NCBI RefSeq assembly: GCF_000315625.1
Contig: NW_005434601.1
Span: 330,936 to 394,935 of the forward strand
Source: Guillardia theta CCMP2712
Lineage: Eukaryota > Cryptophyceae > Pyrenomonadales > Geminigeraceae
DNA length: 64,000 nt
Direction of reading: 5' to 3'
Both the position numbers and the translations under genes were made by a program. This document shows, piece after piece, positions 1 through 11,398 of this stretch. The notes beneath the pieces are model-generated. The model saw only the letters and a program-made list of their open reading frames with translations. It was not told where the DNA came from and did not search any database. Every line of letters begins with the position of its first letter. The first letter of the stretch is position 1.

Positions 1-75
1 CTCCCCTCCCCTCCCCTCCCCTCCCCTCCCTCCCTCCCTCCCTCCCCTCCCTCCCTCCCTCCCTCCCTCATTCGT
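1..75. repeat. CTCCC/CCTCC microsatellite
   Basis: Uninterrupted runs of ctccc then cctcc fill the window edge. The tract lies in what appears to be an intron of the gene that follows, since a splice acceptor (cctgcag) comes just after it at 78-84. No coding signal is seen. Confidence 0.9.
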
Positions 76-84
76 TGCCTGCAG

Positions 85-646
85 GTTTCGAGGCTTTCAC
101 GGACACAGCGAGCCTGACTGCTGGCATCATCAACGCCGGTACAAGAGCACTCGATACACATCTCCTGCTCGCTTCTTCTTCTTCTCTTTCTCCTGCTCGC
201 TTCTTCTTCTTCTCTTTCCGCGCATCATCCTCACTTCTTCTCAGCGGTCATCTTTGTCGTTGCCGTCTGCTTCAACAACGTTTCTCGTCCAGACAGCGAG
301 AACGAGAAGGTGAACGCCCCTCTCCCTTCCCTCTTCTCCAGTGCCTCCGCCTCTCCCGCTCCGTAACTTCGTCGACAGGATGAGATTTTGAGGAAGCAAG
401 AGGCGATAAGGAATGTAGTTCACGGCACAGTGCAGCTTCTGAAGAGACAACATCAGGTGCCAACACTGCCTGCGTGCTTTTGACTCTCTCCTCGCCCTCC
501 TTCACTCCCCTGCTCTAACTCGCCTGCAGATTCTGATTAGCTTGCTGAGCAAGTCAAGGGTCGAGAAGTTTGCAGAGAAGGTCAACGAGAGCGTGTGGGG
601 GCTGAGAGCTGACGATGAAGCAGGGGGAGGATACGAGCGACGATGA
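85..646 (+). CDS. 3' exons of an unrecognised membrane protein (5' end outside window)
   Basis: Four exons can be joined in phase: 85-138, 245-309, 379-456 and 530-646, with GT-AG introns and a TGA stop at 644-646. The joined peptide has a short hydrophobic stretch (AVIFVVAVCFNN) after FEAFTDTASLTAGIIN, followed by a charged amphipathic tail containing DEILRKQEAIRNVVHG, LISLLSKSRVEKFAEKVNES and a hydrophilic end. It could be the last transmembrane helix plus cytosolic tail of a longer protein. I do not recognise the family. Start and upstream exons lie before position 1. The phase agreement of all three joins supports the model; the function is unknown. Confidence 0.6.
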
Positions 647-993
647 AGAGAGCGACGATTCCTCAAGGAGTTCGAGCAACCTCAGCATCTGAGAGAAGAG
701 TAGATACTTCATTTATTATGTTGTAAAAATGTCTTACAGGTTGTCAAAAGCACCTCCTCTCCCATCCCTCCTCTCTCCCCCTTCAAACCAATCCCTCATC
801 ATCATCATCATCCTTATTTTCCTCCTCCTCCTACTCCTCCTCCTCCTACTACTACTACTACTACTGCTACTGCTACTCCCCTTCCTGCCCCACCATTCCT
901 TCTTCGTTCCATGGCTTCAGAGCTTCGAGCGCGGAGGCTCCCCACTGCTCCCAACCTCTTGATTCTGGCTGACCGACCAGAGGTCGACGACGA
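647..993. other. intergenic between convergent genes, no gene seen
   Basis: The stretch holds pyrimidine-rich low-complexity sequence (ctcctcctcctactact around 820-880). Nothing in either strand splices convincingly here. It separates the end of the plus-strand gene at 646 from the stop codon of the minus-strand phosphatase at 994. Confidence 0.5.
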
Positions 994-2969
994 TCACTGC
1001 ACGAGCATCAGCCCCTTCCCTCTCCGCCACAGGCACAGGCCTGTCGCGTCGTCGTGGATCAACCGTCGCTGCCGACCCATCGGAAGCTCCGACAACTGAT
1101 CGAATCCTCTCAGCCCCGTTCGCCTCTCACCTCCCGCCCACCTGCTCCCTGTTGATGCCGAAGCGAGAAGCAGCCATGGCAAGAGTCGCTTCCACGATCG
1201 CAGCCGCTGCGTTCTCACCTCGAGTCTGCACAAGAGTCACGAGACTCTTTCTTCTCTCCTGCTCACCATCGCGCGCTGCGCAAGGTCGACAGCATTCTGG
1301 TCGGACAAGTAGTCCCTGTGAAGAGGTCAGGACTAGACCAGACCACGCATCTTCTCAGCATCACCATACGCCGTCGGTCGCGAGGATGAGAAAGTCTCCA
1401 GGGGAGCAGTTGTTGAGAGGACGAGCAGTTATCTCCGGGATAGTTTCAATGTATGGCGGCCTGACACGACCATCACTCTTCTCCTCACGTCCCCTCCTCC
1501 TCACTTGTAAGGATCCGGAATCACGCGCCCAGGAAAATTGTTGAAGTGCGGATACTTGAGATAGGCGTCGCCGAGGCTGTGAGAGACGTCGTTAGGGAGC
1601 GAGAGCGAGAGGAGCAGGGCAAGCCTGTAGGTCGGTTGGAGGCAGCCTTTGACGTAACAAGAGTAGAGGCCACGGCAACGGACAATATCAACTTCACCAG
1701 GATGGTTCCTCCGGAGACGATCCTGAACTTCCGGTCAGGAGTGAAAAGAGAGGCGCATGATCTTCGACTTGCTCGGCTGGATTCATAGCATTCAAGTCCG
1801 TCGTCACTCTTTGCGCCCGGTAACCTCCGCCAAACCTGCAGGTCAAATCACTGAGGTTCCACAAGAGCTGACAGCTTCACCCTTTCTGAGCCAACACAGC
1901 TCTGCTATCCCCCGCATTGGCGATGTACAGAACGCCCTTGTGCACCACAGCAAGGAGAACACAAGTGCCGACCTGAGGGAATCAAGCAAATTCAGACTGT
2001 GTGAAGGAGGATAAGGCGGGACTAATAATGATTGGAGTGTTGAGGGCTTGATACCGAAGAGAGGCGTTCAGTTCCGGGCGGACCGTAAGTTACATAGTTG
2101 GGATTTCTGAAACATCGATAAGATACAACTGATTACAGCCAACGAAGCAAGACTTCAGCCATTCAACTTTCAACTTTTCCGTCCAGCGTTCCTCCACCTG
2201 CTCCGAAGTCATACACGTTCTGAACTTGAAGGAAATTTACCTGACAAAATCCTTTGCTGATCGCTGACTCCATCTCGTCATCGTTCTTGCAGCCTTCTTC
2301 TGTGAACAGGAATGAGACGACTTCTCACTTTTCGTCAACGAGAGAAGAATGACCCTTGGGAAGGAAGCTTGAAATTGAATCCGGAAGCATGTTGTAAGCA
2401 AATTCTGCACACTCCCATCCTGAAACACCGAGTAGCAAACGATCTTCAGAAAAGATGATACCGAATTTTTCATTAAACGGACCTCCATGTCCATCATAAA
2501 CAGCAAAATAGCTTTCCGAGTTTTCACCTTTACCTGCGATGTGAACGATTGACCTGGACGAAAGAACGTTTCAACAATTTTCAAAACAAGTGACTCCTGA
2601 CATAGAAACGGCACAGAAACGTTCTGACTGTTGTGCATCAAATACGAAACTCTGTCAAACAAACAACAGCAACATTCGGGCAACAAGAGTGAGTTTGAGA
2701 CAGAATGAGGTTTTTTATGGACGAATGAAACATGCCATGACCCCATGCAAACCTGTCGTGAATTACCTGTCTTCGCATTTGGTGTTGGAAGAAACAGCAC
2801 ACATGGTGGAATGCGGAGCAATAAGGCTTCTTGGCTCCCCGGTTATTTTAGGAATGGTTACGATGATTGCATCATTATCCTGCGGCGTTGATTTTTCTTG
2901 CCATGAACAGGCCGCAGCAACAGCAGTGGAGGCAAATGTAGCTGCACTTGCACCCTTCAAAAACAACAT
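994..2969 (-). CDS. PP2C-family protein phosphatase (pyruvate dehydrogenase phosphatase-like)
   Basis: Eleven exons join in phase: 2969-2767, 2553-2483, 2419-2354, 2299-2241, 1972-1881, 1835-1769, 1722-1505, 1460-1365, 1315-1267, 1213-1142 and 1095-994, giving about 364 residues. PP2C metal-binding motifs appear in order: KCEDRS, FAVYDGHGGW (split between exons 2 and 3), LYIANAGDSRAVL, TDLNAMNP, FLILATDGVWDYLSD and IHDD near the end. These enzymes remove phosphate from Ser/Thr using two Mn/Mg ions. The HPGE, CYVKG, QPT, SLGDAYLKY and FNN pattern resembles the pyruvate dehydrogenase phosphatase branch. The N-terminus MLFLKGASAATFASTAVAAA could be a mitochondrial or other presequence, so location is uncertain. 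Between QPTY and SLGD lies a 48-nt segment that is either an in-frame 16-residue insert or a GC-AG intron. Confidence 0.88.
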
Positions 2970-3655
2970 CGCTCTCCTGCTGATCTCCCAAGGCCGAGAA
3001 TATCCTGGGGCTGGTGAACTAAGTGGGAGATCAAAAGAGGAAAGAGTTACCATGTCTCCATGGCCTTCCGCTTTTTTGATCATTTCCGTTGGAAGGAAGA
3101 AAAGAACTTCCTTCTCTTGGTTTCTGTTCGTGGTGAGATGAGTGCATGAAACAGCGCAGGAGCGCAGCATCTGTCTGTTTGCGAGAAATCCAACAATGGT
3201 CCAACAAGTTTTGAAGTTCCTTATTGTAGACTCTACTGCCAAGTGCTGCACTGCGTTGAAAAATGCAGTTTACACTCTTATTCTTGAATCTGCAGTGCAT
3301 CGCTCCCACTTGTCCAGACTGTTTTACCAGCAAGTTACCCCGTTAACTCATCGGCTTCTGTCTTGATTCAAGATCATCTATTGCAAAAATGATATTAGAA
3401 ATATCAACAAAACACACTTCCAACAAGCTTAGTACTGTGATTGAATATGAAAGTCTCCACTAGATCAAAATTACAAATTGTCGACCACCTAAACGATCCA
3501 AATTTGAGCAAGATGCGATATCATATACCGACCTAATACTGATTACTAAGCAATGCTATGAGCTCCATTGAATTAAATCGTGCAAATGTACATGAAAAGA
3601 ACCCCTTGCTCGGAATCAAGGGTTTCTCCAAGATCCAAATGCAGTTTCTTCAAAA
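2970..3655. other. region upstream of the phosphatase, no clear gene
   Basis: Moderately AT-rich DNA with overlapping open frames on both strands but no recognisable domain and no convincing splice chain. It probably holds the promoter and 5' leader of the minus-strand phosphatase. Confidence 0.4.
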
Positions 3656-3659
3656 CATC

Positions 3660-3890
3660 AACAGGTGGAGGGGGGAGGGGAGCAGGGAGGGAGGGGGGAG
3701 GGAGGAGGGAAGAGGGAGGGAGCAGCAGGGAGCAGGGAGCAGGGAGCAGGGAGCAGGGAGCAGGGAGCAGGGAGCAGGGAGCAGGGAGCAGGGAGCAGGG
3801 AGCAGGGAGCAGGGAGCAGGGAGCAGAGAGGAGGGAGCAGGGAGCAGGGAGCAGGGAGCAGGGAGGAGGCAGTGTGCATGGAATGATGGA
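3660..3890. repeat. AGCAGGG heptanucleotide tandem array
   Basis: About twenty copies of a 7-base unit (agcaggg/ggagcag) run from about 3718 to 3870, flanked by gaggg/ggagg runs from 3660. Because the unit is 7 bases, all three frames stay open on both strands with the same repeating peptide. The apparent reading frames here are therefore repeat artefacts, not genes. Confidence 0.9.
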
Positions 3891-4074
3891 GAGAGGAGGC
3901 AGGATGCAGGAGGGATCAGGATGGACTTCCTTGCTTGGTGCTGGGCAGAGAGGAGGGCGGGAAGAAGGCAGATGGCATGCTGGAAATGCAGCGGCTCTAT
4001 GCCATATGCAGTCCTCCACCAGGCTCTCGTCGTGGAATGGGGTCATGGTAGTGACCGGTCATACATACTACCCC

Positions 4075-4390
4075 TGTAGTTGTATACCCCACCCCGAGTT
4101 AAGACGGAATGAAATAGCAAAGAGCCCTCAAGTACCCACCCTTTTATTCTGCCTTTTTGGAAATTATCCAAAGGGGTAATGACCCCCAATGACGTTGGTC
4201 CACCCCTGCACGGACGTACCTCGAGTACGCTACCCCACCCCTAGATGTTATTGAAGTGAGCTCACCCCATGCTTCAGGCTTTCTTCTTGTTGATTGCTGG
4301 GGTACTTTGACGCTTTGAGGTACCCCTACCCCCTCTCATAAGAAATGGGTACCGACCCGACGTCGGATAGACCGCTTCCCCGCCACGACC
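4075..4390. promoter_or_regulatory. TACCCC-rich tract (putative promoter-type block)
   Basis: The segment contains many short tacccc/accccac words, for example ctacccc, tataccccaccccgag, taccccacccctag, gtacccctacccc, plus a few reverse-strand forms (aaaggggtaatg, tggggtactt). Similar tracts recur at about 29,870, 33,910, 39,370, 49,200, 55,430 and 59,470, most of them between divergent genes. The regulatory role is inferred only from that placement. Confidence 0.45.
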
Positions 4391-4815
4391 CCACCGTCTA
4401 GAACCGTCCGGCCCCGGGCCGGCGGGCCGGGCCCGACTCGCTCTAGCCCGGTGAGGGCCATGATGGAGTGACAGTGACCCAATCAGCGGCTCGGGCCCCG
4501 AGCCCGGCCATGTGATCCGAGGAGTGACACGGGCCGGAGCCTAGTCCACCCCGGGGCCCGGCGGCGTTGGAAACCGTGAGTGTATGCCGGGCCGGAAGGC
4601 TAACTTGCGCCAGTGCGCGCCGGGGCTTCCGAAGTTCGACCCGTCACCCGGTGACCGTCAATCACCGTCACTGCCACCGAGTTCGACACGGTCATGAGCA
4701 CTCGCAGAGCCTCAGACCCGGTGCTGGTGTAGAGCACTGAGTTGAACTTCGCCGCACTGCAACTTGCCTTAGTTGAGCCCGCCGGGCCGGGCCCCGTGAC
4801 GGTGACTCGCCGTTA
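4390..4815. repeat. GC-rich block with GGGCC palindromes and GTGACCGTCA words
   Basis: Contains ggccccgggccggcgggccg near 4410 and many copies of gtgac/gtcac words such as gtgaccgtcaatcaccgtca near 4650 and cgtgacggtgac near 4795. It ends with tataacggttac. The base composition is sharply different from its neighbours. Closely similar blocks lie at 56,035-56,720 and 62,290-62,530, so it looks like a dispersed element or a shared promoter-type module. Confidence 0.5.
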
Positions 4816-5063
4816 TAACGGTTACAACGATTTTGATTTCCCGCCTTTCCCGGCACTGCGAACCCCACAAACTTTTGGCACAAAAAGATGAAGTGGTAAT
4901 GGAACATGCCGGCGTGATGGTGCGAGCGCGACGACCGAGAAGAATGTTCATGAACTATGTTTCTTCAGGCTCGAGCAGCTCAGAGGATTGAATAGCTGTC
5001 ATTAGTTCTTCATCCTTGGTTCAGATCTGAAACTCGCTCCTTTCATTTCGAGAATTTTGCAAA

Positions 5064-7366
5064 ATGTTGCCAAGCTTCTCCCCACCAACCGCAGCCCCAC
5101 AACAGGCTTCTTCTGCAGACGGTTTTCAAGAGATGCAATGCAACTCATTTTCGAAGAAAGCAACGCATGGCTCGTACAATCTTAGCAAGGATCCGATTGT
5201 GCATACAGTGATGCACAATCGCAATATAGCATTCAGACACGAAGATGCGAACTGTTCACAGGTTGGCAGGATTCATGCTTTCGCACGTACTTGTTGTATG
5301 CTTTACTGGACTGCAGGTTTCAGGACGACCGAACAAATTTCATGTTCATGGTGTGTATTGTACACCCTCAGTTGTAATGACCTCGTTCTGTTTGTAACGA
5401 AAGTATCGTTTTGATTGTCCAACTTGTTACTTCACTTTTGACCATTACAACTTGCCACGTGCTCTCCTTGATAAACTCATGCTGATTGTTTCTTGTGGAG
5501 ACATGCCATACCTAACTTTCTTTGAACATCAGAGGAAAAGGCAAAAATGGTTGAAACGACTGAACGCTCTTAGCAAAGTGATTTTAACACAATCTATGCT
5601 CCAAAGGTCAGCGCCGCGCATGTTGATCTGGTGAATTGCTCAGAAAATGCTGAAAGAGGATTCAATACACCCAATTTTCTACAAAGGAATGGTTTTCAAA
5701 ATCTTCTAAACGATTTTTCTTCGACAGGTGAAGAGCTTCTGTAGCAAGTTGGTGTTCATTCTGTTATATCTAGCTGCATGTACAGAGATCCGGGATCGCT
5801 TTTCTCAGACAGTTCATCTATCAAATTTCAGGGATAATATTGAGCCGCAAGAGAATATCCCCTGCGATATGTTAAGGGCAAAGCCTTTCGGACTGGATAG
5901 TAGCAAAATACAAGCGTATTCAAATCAAAATCGTGATTTTTTCCTTTTCAATCGTTATAATTTGCTCAGGGATCATCGCAGCTCAGGAATTCTCGTTCGA
6001 GTCTGATTGCAGCACAGAAAAGCTCACGCGTGAAAACGGAAGTGACAGCATCAATCTTTACTTACAAGCAGAGTCAGAAGAATCAATATTCAGGTTTTGT
6101 TTTTCTGGAAATTCTTCACTGCTTGACATATTTTTAGCATGTTTGTATTCAAAGTCGTTGGCTGCCAATCACCTGTACCACATGGTCATACATATTCGGA
6201 GTCAGGATTGTTTTCGAAATCGCTGAATCTAGCTATAGACTGGAAGAGTTGCCCATATGCGCACATTGGAGAAACTGCGAGAAGGAGGCATCCCAGGTCG
6301 AAATACGACAGCACAACCATCAGGTTGCTGGTACCTAACGACAGTTTCATAGCTGTCATACATCAGCAGCATGCATGGGAAACATTTGATCCAATGATCC
6401 TCTTGAAAATTTGAGTATAGATTGCAGAGTTCAGACGTAACAGAAAGTGCTCGAAGGGAGAGACTTGTCCATTTGCTCATGGGTAAGCAATCAAGCAATC
6501 AAGTCTGAACAATCGCATAACAACGATCAGCCCTTGGGAGGCGGGCTTGCATCCTGCATCATTTCGTTCTCAGCTTTGTTCGTAAGTATTGATCGTCAAA
6601 AAACATTACATCGATCACACGTGCAATGATTAGCTTCGGATCCGTTTGTGCTCGAAGACTGTGTTTTTTTGCCCATTGCATTCAAGAACTTCGGGTGGAA
6701 AATGCAACTTACTACCAAATACATGAAAGCAAAATAATGGAAGCACGAAGTGGGCTCCTGAAAAGTTCTCAGTCCTGTACAGTATTACTAACTGATTTGT
6801 CGAAACATCTCTTGTTCTTTCCAGATCAATCGCTAAACTGTAAGATGCCAGTATCGTACAATTTAGGGAGCAACGAACAACAACTCGTCGAAAAGCTGTC
6901 GAGTTTGACACAAGCAGCAGCTAGGTTGGTAGAAGATTCGCAGGTAAAAGTAACTGGTGCTACTGACCAGGAACAGAATACTCTGCAGAATACTTAGAAC
7001 ACTTGCAACAGAAACGGGCAACTCGAAACCATGGAATTCATCTAGAGAAGAGGGAATTTGAGCAACAGGTGAGAACCTTGCAGGACACTGGAGAGGCATT
7101 GAAAATATATACAGTGTCGAGAAAAAGATAAAACCAATAGGGCACGTCTAGGAGAAGAATCTGCAAGGAATCTATAAAGGCAATTGGATCATCGCAGCAC
7201 GATTCTAAGCTCGGTTACAGCTTCTTCCCTTAATTTGAGTTGCAAATCTCTTGCCAATTCTTGTGAAATAGCTTTAGTTTCCGATCTAGCCATTAGAGAA
7301 GTCAACAAAAACATTCAAATCAATTCTGCAAACCTGTACATCACACGGAATGATCGGCTCTCCTGA
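5064..7366 (+). CDS. plant-type tandem CCCH zinc-finger protein (probable RNA-binding protein)
   Basis: Core exons are firm: 6138-6330, 6421-6482, 6531-6581 and 6634-6943, all joining in phase. Together they give the arrangement of the plant TZF family: DWKSCPYAHIGETARRRHPR, then EFRRNRKCSKGETCPFAHG, then PWEAGLHPASFRSQLC, then SVCARRLCFFAH followed by QELRVE. Cys/His spacings match two CCCH fingers plus the adjoining conserved CH-rich segment. Such proteins bind AU-rich or other mRNA and act in mRNA decay or storage granules. Upstream exons (from the ATG at 5064, and the stretches 5576-5711 and about 5787-6091 that stay open and splice plausibly) and downstream coiled-coil-like exons (to about 7366) are less certain. 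Exact ends are not resolved. Confidence 0.8.
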
Positions 7367-7725
7367 TATTCTTCGGGCAAGTCCTTAAAGACGTCTCTAG
7401 CAGCCTGTGAATTTCTGAGATCATTTTCAAAGTCATCTTATCGAAGCAATTCCACCGGTGGGAGAGACTTTCTCTCAAAGGAATCAAACCTCTGTACGCT
7501 GTAAACCTCAGGATGGGACAAGGCCAACTAATGCGATCAATGTGAGTGTAAGCAAAGGAAGCATCTTCTTGAAGTCAGAGTCGTTGATAGAGTTATGATA
7601 GCACGCTTTCAGCATACATACAAAGTTCCATTCTTGTCACCTGTATGAAATCGTCGTCCTGAAAGCTTCTCTTCACCTGCATGCGGGATCTAAGCATTTG
7701 AGTTCAAAAATGATGTCTGGGCGGC
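7367..7725. other. convergent intergenic region, no gene seen
   Basis: Lies between the likely end of the zinc-finger gene and the stop of the minus-strand methyltransferase-like gene. Stop codons are frequent on both strands and no domain is visible. Confidence 0.4.
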
Positions 7726-8869
7726 TCACCCACATGCTGATGTCATGAGCCCAAGTTGGAGGATGAATACCTCGAAAGCCCCTGTGATTCCCGTTGAGAC
7801 GTGCCCCATGGACCAAGCCATGTCGTACCGGTCGTCAGGAACAAAGACGTGCACCAGCCCTTCTTCTGTTCGAAACCCTTTGTTCTGCAGACTCAGTGAT
7901 CAGCCGATTTCGTTGTATCAGCCTCAGGCACAGCTCCTCGCAGTCCTCCATGTGCACTTGCAAGCAAGCCCTCATCTCTCACCTGCGACTTGTACCCGCT
8001 GCTCGAGTACCCTTCAGGCGCTTCGAACGGAAACATTCTGATCAGAATCAGCCCAGCAGCTGCTGCTTGAGCTGTGATCTACAGGCTGTCAGAAGCTGAG
8101 AGAAAGGCGCGGACTGACCTGCCAGCTGTCGCCCCAGCATCGTGGCTTGTCTTGAGGAGTTCCACCCTAATGGGACCATGATCAGCATCAAGTTGAGGAA
8201 GCAGCATGGATGAAAGACCTGACCAGCACACAAGGCTACTCGGATCTCACCGATGGACGTGAGATGATTAGCTGCGCTCAAGAAGAAACCCCTGAGCAGT
8301 TCCCTGTTCTTGTGGATCTTTCCCTTACCGGGATGGTGCGGAAAGTTGAAGATAATACAATCAGCCCGGTAGTGAGCACCGACAGTCTGTGCCATGTTGG
8401 TCGCATCGACCTCATGCATGACGGCAGCTCCGAGACTCTTCAGCTCTTTGATCGCCTCGACAGCCCCGTATCGCTCTTCCAGCACGTGAAAGGGATCGAA
8501 TGTGGTGGCGAGGAGGTTGAGCGAGGGGAATGCTTGCTTGAGGGCTAGGGAGTATGAGAGGTTGCCATCTCCCACAACGACGACTGTCCCTGCCACACCC
8601 TCTCCGCCCTGTCTCGAGAAGCTAAGGTCTCTTCCCCAGCTCTTCTGCATCTTGAGTTCGGTGAAAGCAGGACGTCGCAGAAATCTCACTTGAGGGGCGG
8701 AGGAAGCGACAAAGGGATGGAGCGAAAGGGAGGGCACAGAGGAGGAGGAGGAGAGCGAGGAGGAGGCGAGAGAGGAAGGAGAGCTCAGTGAGAGAGGAAG
8801 AAAGAGGAGAGGAGATCGAATCGACCGCCCTCCATGCCACCGCTCGCACCGAGACACCACAGCATGCAT
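7726..8869 (-). CDS. BMT5-like (DUF2431) 25S rRNA uridine-N3 methyltransferase-domain protein
   Basis: Exons 8869-8219, 8166-8119, 8078-7983 and 7884-7726 join in phase. The AdoMet-binding loop VVVVGDGNLSYS, the motif IIFNFPHHPGKG, then ALCAGQ|GGTPQDKPR...WGDSWQ, AAAGLILIRMFPFEAP...GY and F..EEGLVHVF follow the order of yeast Bmt5 and the related N-terminal domain of FDXACB1. The predicted reaction is N3-methylation of a uridine in large-subunit rRNA using AdoMet. A Ser/Leu-rich N-terminus of about 80 residues precedes the domain and could be a targeting region. An upstream in-frame ATG at 9064 exists, but the AACGG cluster at 8885-8935 looks like promoter, so 8869 is preferred. The last exon could also splice further. 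Confidence 0.82.
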
Positions 8870-8879
8870 GCCAAGTCCA

Positions 8880-8940
8880 ACAATGAACGGCTCTATAACG
8901 GCTCTATAACGGTTTATAACCGTGAGATAACGTCTGCGAT
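8880..8940 (-). promoter_or_regulatory. AACGG cluster upstream of the BMT5-like gene
   Basis: Within about 55 bases the words gaacggc, tataacggc, tataacggt, ataaccgt and ataacg occur, i.e. five AACGG-type cores in both orientations just upstream of the chosen ATG. AACGG is the core of plant MSA elements bound by three-repeat Myb factors in mitosis. The likeness is seen; cell-cycle control is inference. Confidence 0.4.
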
Positions 8941-9549
8941 AGCAGCAAATGAAGCGAATGGTGGGGAGCAGGGACGGAGCAGCGAAGGAGCGAGAGGGGG
9001 GATGGGAGGGGAGCAGGGCGACAGCATGCAAGGGGAATGGGTAGGGGTAGGGAATATGGGACATCGAGCTCTGACAAGCCGCTCCCTTCCCTCCACCGCC
9101 TGTTTGTCTCTTGTTTCATTGCCCAACTCGCTTTAGCTATGCTTCTCATCCGCTCCAACCCCTTCGCTTGATTGCAAGACACATGCATCGGCGTGGAGGG
9201 GAGGAAGAAGAAGCTCCTTGAAAGGGCGTTGAATCTTTTGCTTGCCAGGTCGTGTTGTGGTGATGAGGTCTGCTGGAACAAAGTGAGGAACAAAGAGACA
9301 CCATGCAGTTTTATTACAACAGTGGGATCCCACAGAGGCAGCGGAGGACGAGGTGAGAAGGAGAAGCGACGGAGAGAATTTGATGATGGATCGCTGCAGA
9401 GACGGTCGCCACAGCTCCGTGAATCGCGACGTTCCTGCTTTCCTCTCCTTCCCCGACGGCTCTCACTCCCTCGGTGTCATCTCGCAGCATGGAGACGTGG
9501 AGACTGAGGCGAGAGGTGGCAGCAGAGACTCGCTCGTGTTGAGCTGACG

Positions 9550-10318
9550 ATGCGGCAGGAGACCATCACAGCGGCTCGCTCAACGGGCCCTTCATCGTCT
9601 GGGCTGACCCCGTGCAGCGAGGCAGCGCTGACCGATCAGGTTCGCTCCTCTTGTTCCAGCTGGATGAGAGCTGAGGGGTTGGCAGGCGACTACCAACAGC
9701 TGCAGATGTTCTTCCATGCTACAGTAGGCTTGAACATCCTGCTCAACGCTCTCTTCTTCTTCGACCTGGTCAGACTCCCTCGAGCCTGCGGGGATCTGAT
9801 CGCGTCGCAGATGCGATACACCTACAACAAGGACATACTGAGCCCCGATCGCGTCTCTCCTCCCAGCATGGCCATGCCGATCGCTTCCTTCATATTATGC
9901 GTGCTCTTCAAGCTCATAGGCGCTTGGGGGGTTTTTAAGAAGAAGATCCGCTACATCTCCATCTTCATCTCCTTCGTCTTGTTCTTCTCACTAGGTAAGC
10001 CCATCACTCACTTCCTCCTTCGTCCAACTTTCCTCCGCTCCCCTCTCCTCTCCTCTCCTCCTCTCCCCTCGCTCACTTGCCTTCTCAGTCAACTTGCTCT
10101 GGATCGCGACATCCCCGCAGCTTGCCGGTGTCTTCATCGACATTCTGCTGGTTCTCTTTGCTCACAGAGTTCGAGCCAGGTAAGAGCAGTGGGAGCAGGG
10201 GGAGGGAGAGAAGAGTCAGTAACTCTTCACAGGCTCATGGGCGAATGGTTCTCTGCTACCCGATGATTTCTCTCCGTCCTCCTCCAGTTGTCACAGTAGA
10301 AAAAGTGAAGCGCAATGA
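9550..10318 (+). CDS. small four-TM membrane protein of unknown function
   Basis: Exons 9550-9994, 10089-10179 and 10288-10318 join in phase to about 188 residues. After a polar N-terminus come hydrophobic segments around FHATVGLNILLNALFFF, MAMPIASFILCVLFKLIG, YISIFISFVLFF and LAGVFIDILLVLFAHRV. The loop between the first two carries conserved-looking YTYNKDILSPDR. The first intron carries a long ctcct run. I see no match to a named family; a tetraspan transporter accessory or cornichon-like role would be guesswork. The start codon is uncertain because the upstream frame (9353-9545) is also open and could be spliced in. Confidence 0.55.
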
Positions 10319-10941
10319 TAGCAGATTCACCTCATCTTCTACGCCTCACGCGCTCTCGCTGGAGTGTAGAGATTTACCCGCATAATGTAGAAAGTGCCTC
10401 AAGCAGAAGAAAAAGCAACAAGCAAAACCTTCACGCACACAACGCACAGCGATATAAAAGCTGCGCAAACACACAAAACACAAGGCCGAAAGTAACCAGC
10501 ACTGCTGGCAACCAGACCCTGCACTGACGCATGAAGCCACGTAGACAAGCAGGGAGGGGCAAGCAACAAGCAAATGGGACGCCCTCATACACGATATCCG
10601 GAGGCAGCCGACTGACCGAGGTACCCTCCCATCCTCATGGCCGCAAGACTCAGTAAGGCCGACATCCACATCCCTGGAATCCGCGATCGAGGGTCTGAGC
10701 AGTACGAGGGCTTATAAGGCGTTTACGTCCCCTGCTGTGCCGGTCACTAGTATCATGGTGCTTGTTGCTTGCCCCTCCCTGCTTGTCTACGTGGCTTCAT
10801 GCGTCAGTGCAGGGTCTGGTTGCCAGCAGTGCTGGTTACTTTCGGTCTTGTGTTTTGTGTGTTTGAGCCGCGTTTGTTGCTGTGTGCTCTATGCCTGACG
10901 GTTTTGCTTGTTGCTGCTTTCTTCTGCTTGAGGACCGTGAG

Positions 10942-10986
10942 AGTTTTACTCGCTTGAGGCACTTTTTACCTGATGCGAGTAAAACT
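10942..10986. repeat. perfect 12-bp inverted repeat at a head-to-head junction
   Basis: agttttactcgc at 10,942-10,953 is matched by gcgagtaaaact at 10,975-10,986 across a 21-base loop that contains gaggcactttttacc. A second copy of the same end, in opposite sense, follows at about 11,030-11,066. These may be terminal inverted repeats of adjoining elements. Confidence 0.7.
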
Positions 10987-11398
10987 GAGAACCAGCACTC
11001 CTGGCAACCTCATTTTCCTGAGCGACTCCAGAGAGTTTACTCGCATCAGGTAAAGTGCCTCAAGCAGAACAAAGCAGGAACAACTTAGTAAACCAGGAGG
11101 TATAGGTTTTACTGGCAGAAGGTAAAAGGACCTGCATGCACACAGCGCACAGCGAGAAGCTGCACGAACACACACAACAAAACAAGACCACAAGGAACCA
11201 GCACGGCTGGCAACTGTCAGCAGACCCGGCACCGCCAGCCCACGCGCGAAGCCGCGCAGACAAGCAGGGAGGGTCAAGCAACAGTCGCTAGGAGGGGTAA
11301 CAAGCAGCAGGAGCATGGGGACGTCCGAGATGAAACCCCCTTAGACGCCGCCCGATACCCGGAGCTATCATCAGCGGCGGGACCTGAGCCACTCTCCG

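Noticed and set aside
3558-4179. Several overlapping frames of 150-200 codons on both strands
   Set aside because: They arise from the 7-base tandem repeat, which keeps every frame open; the peptides are GAGSREQ-type repeats.
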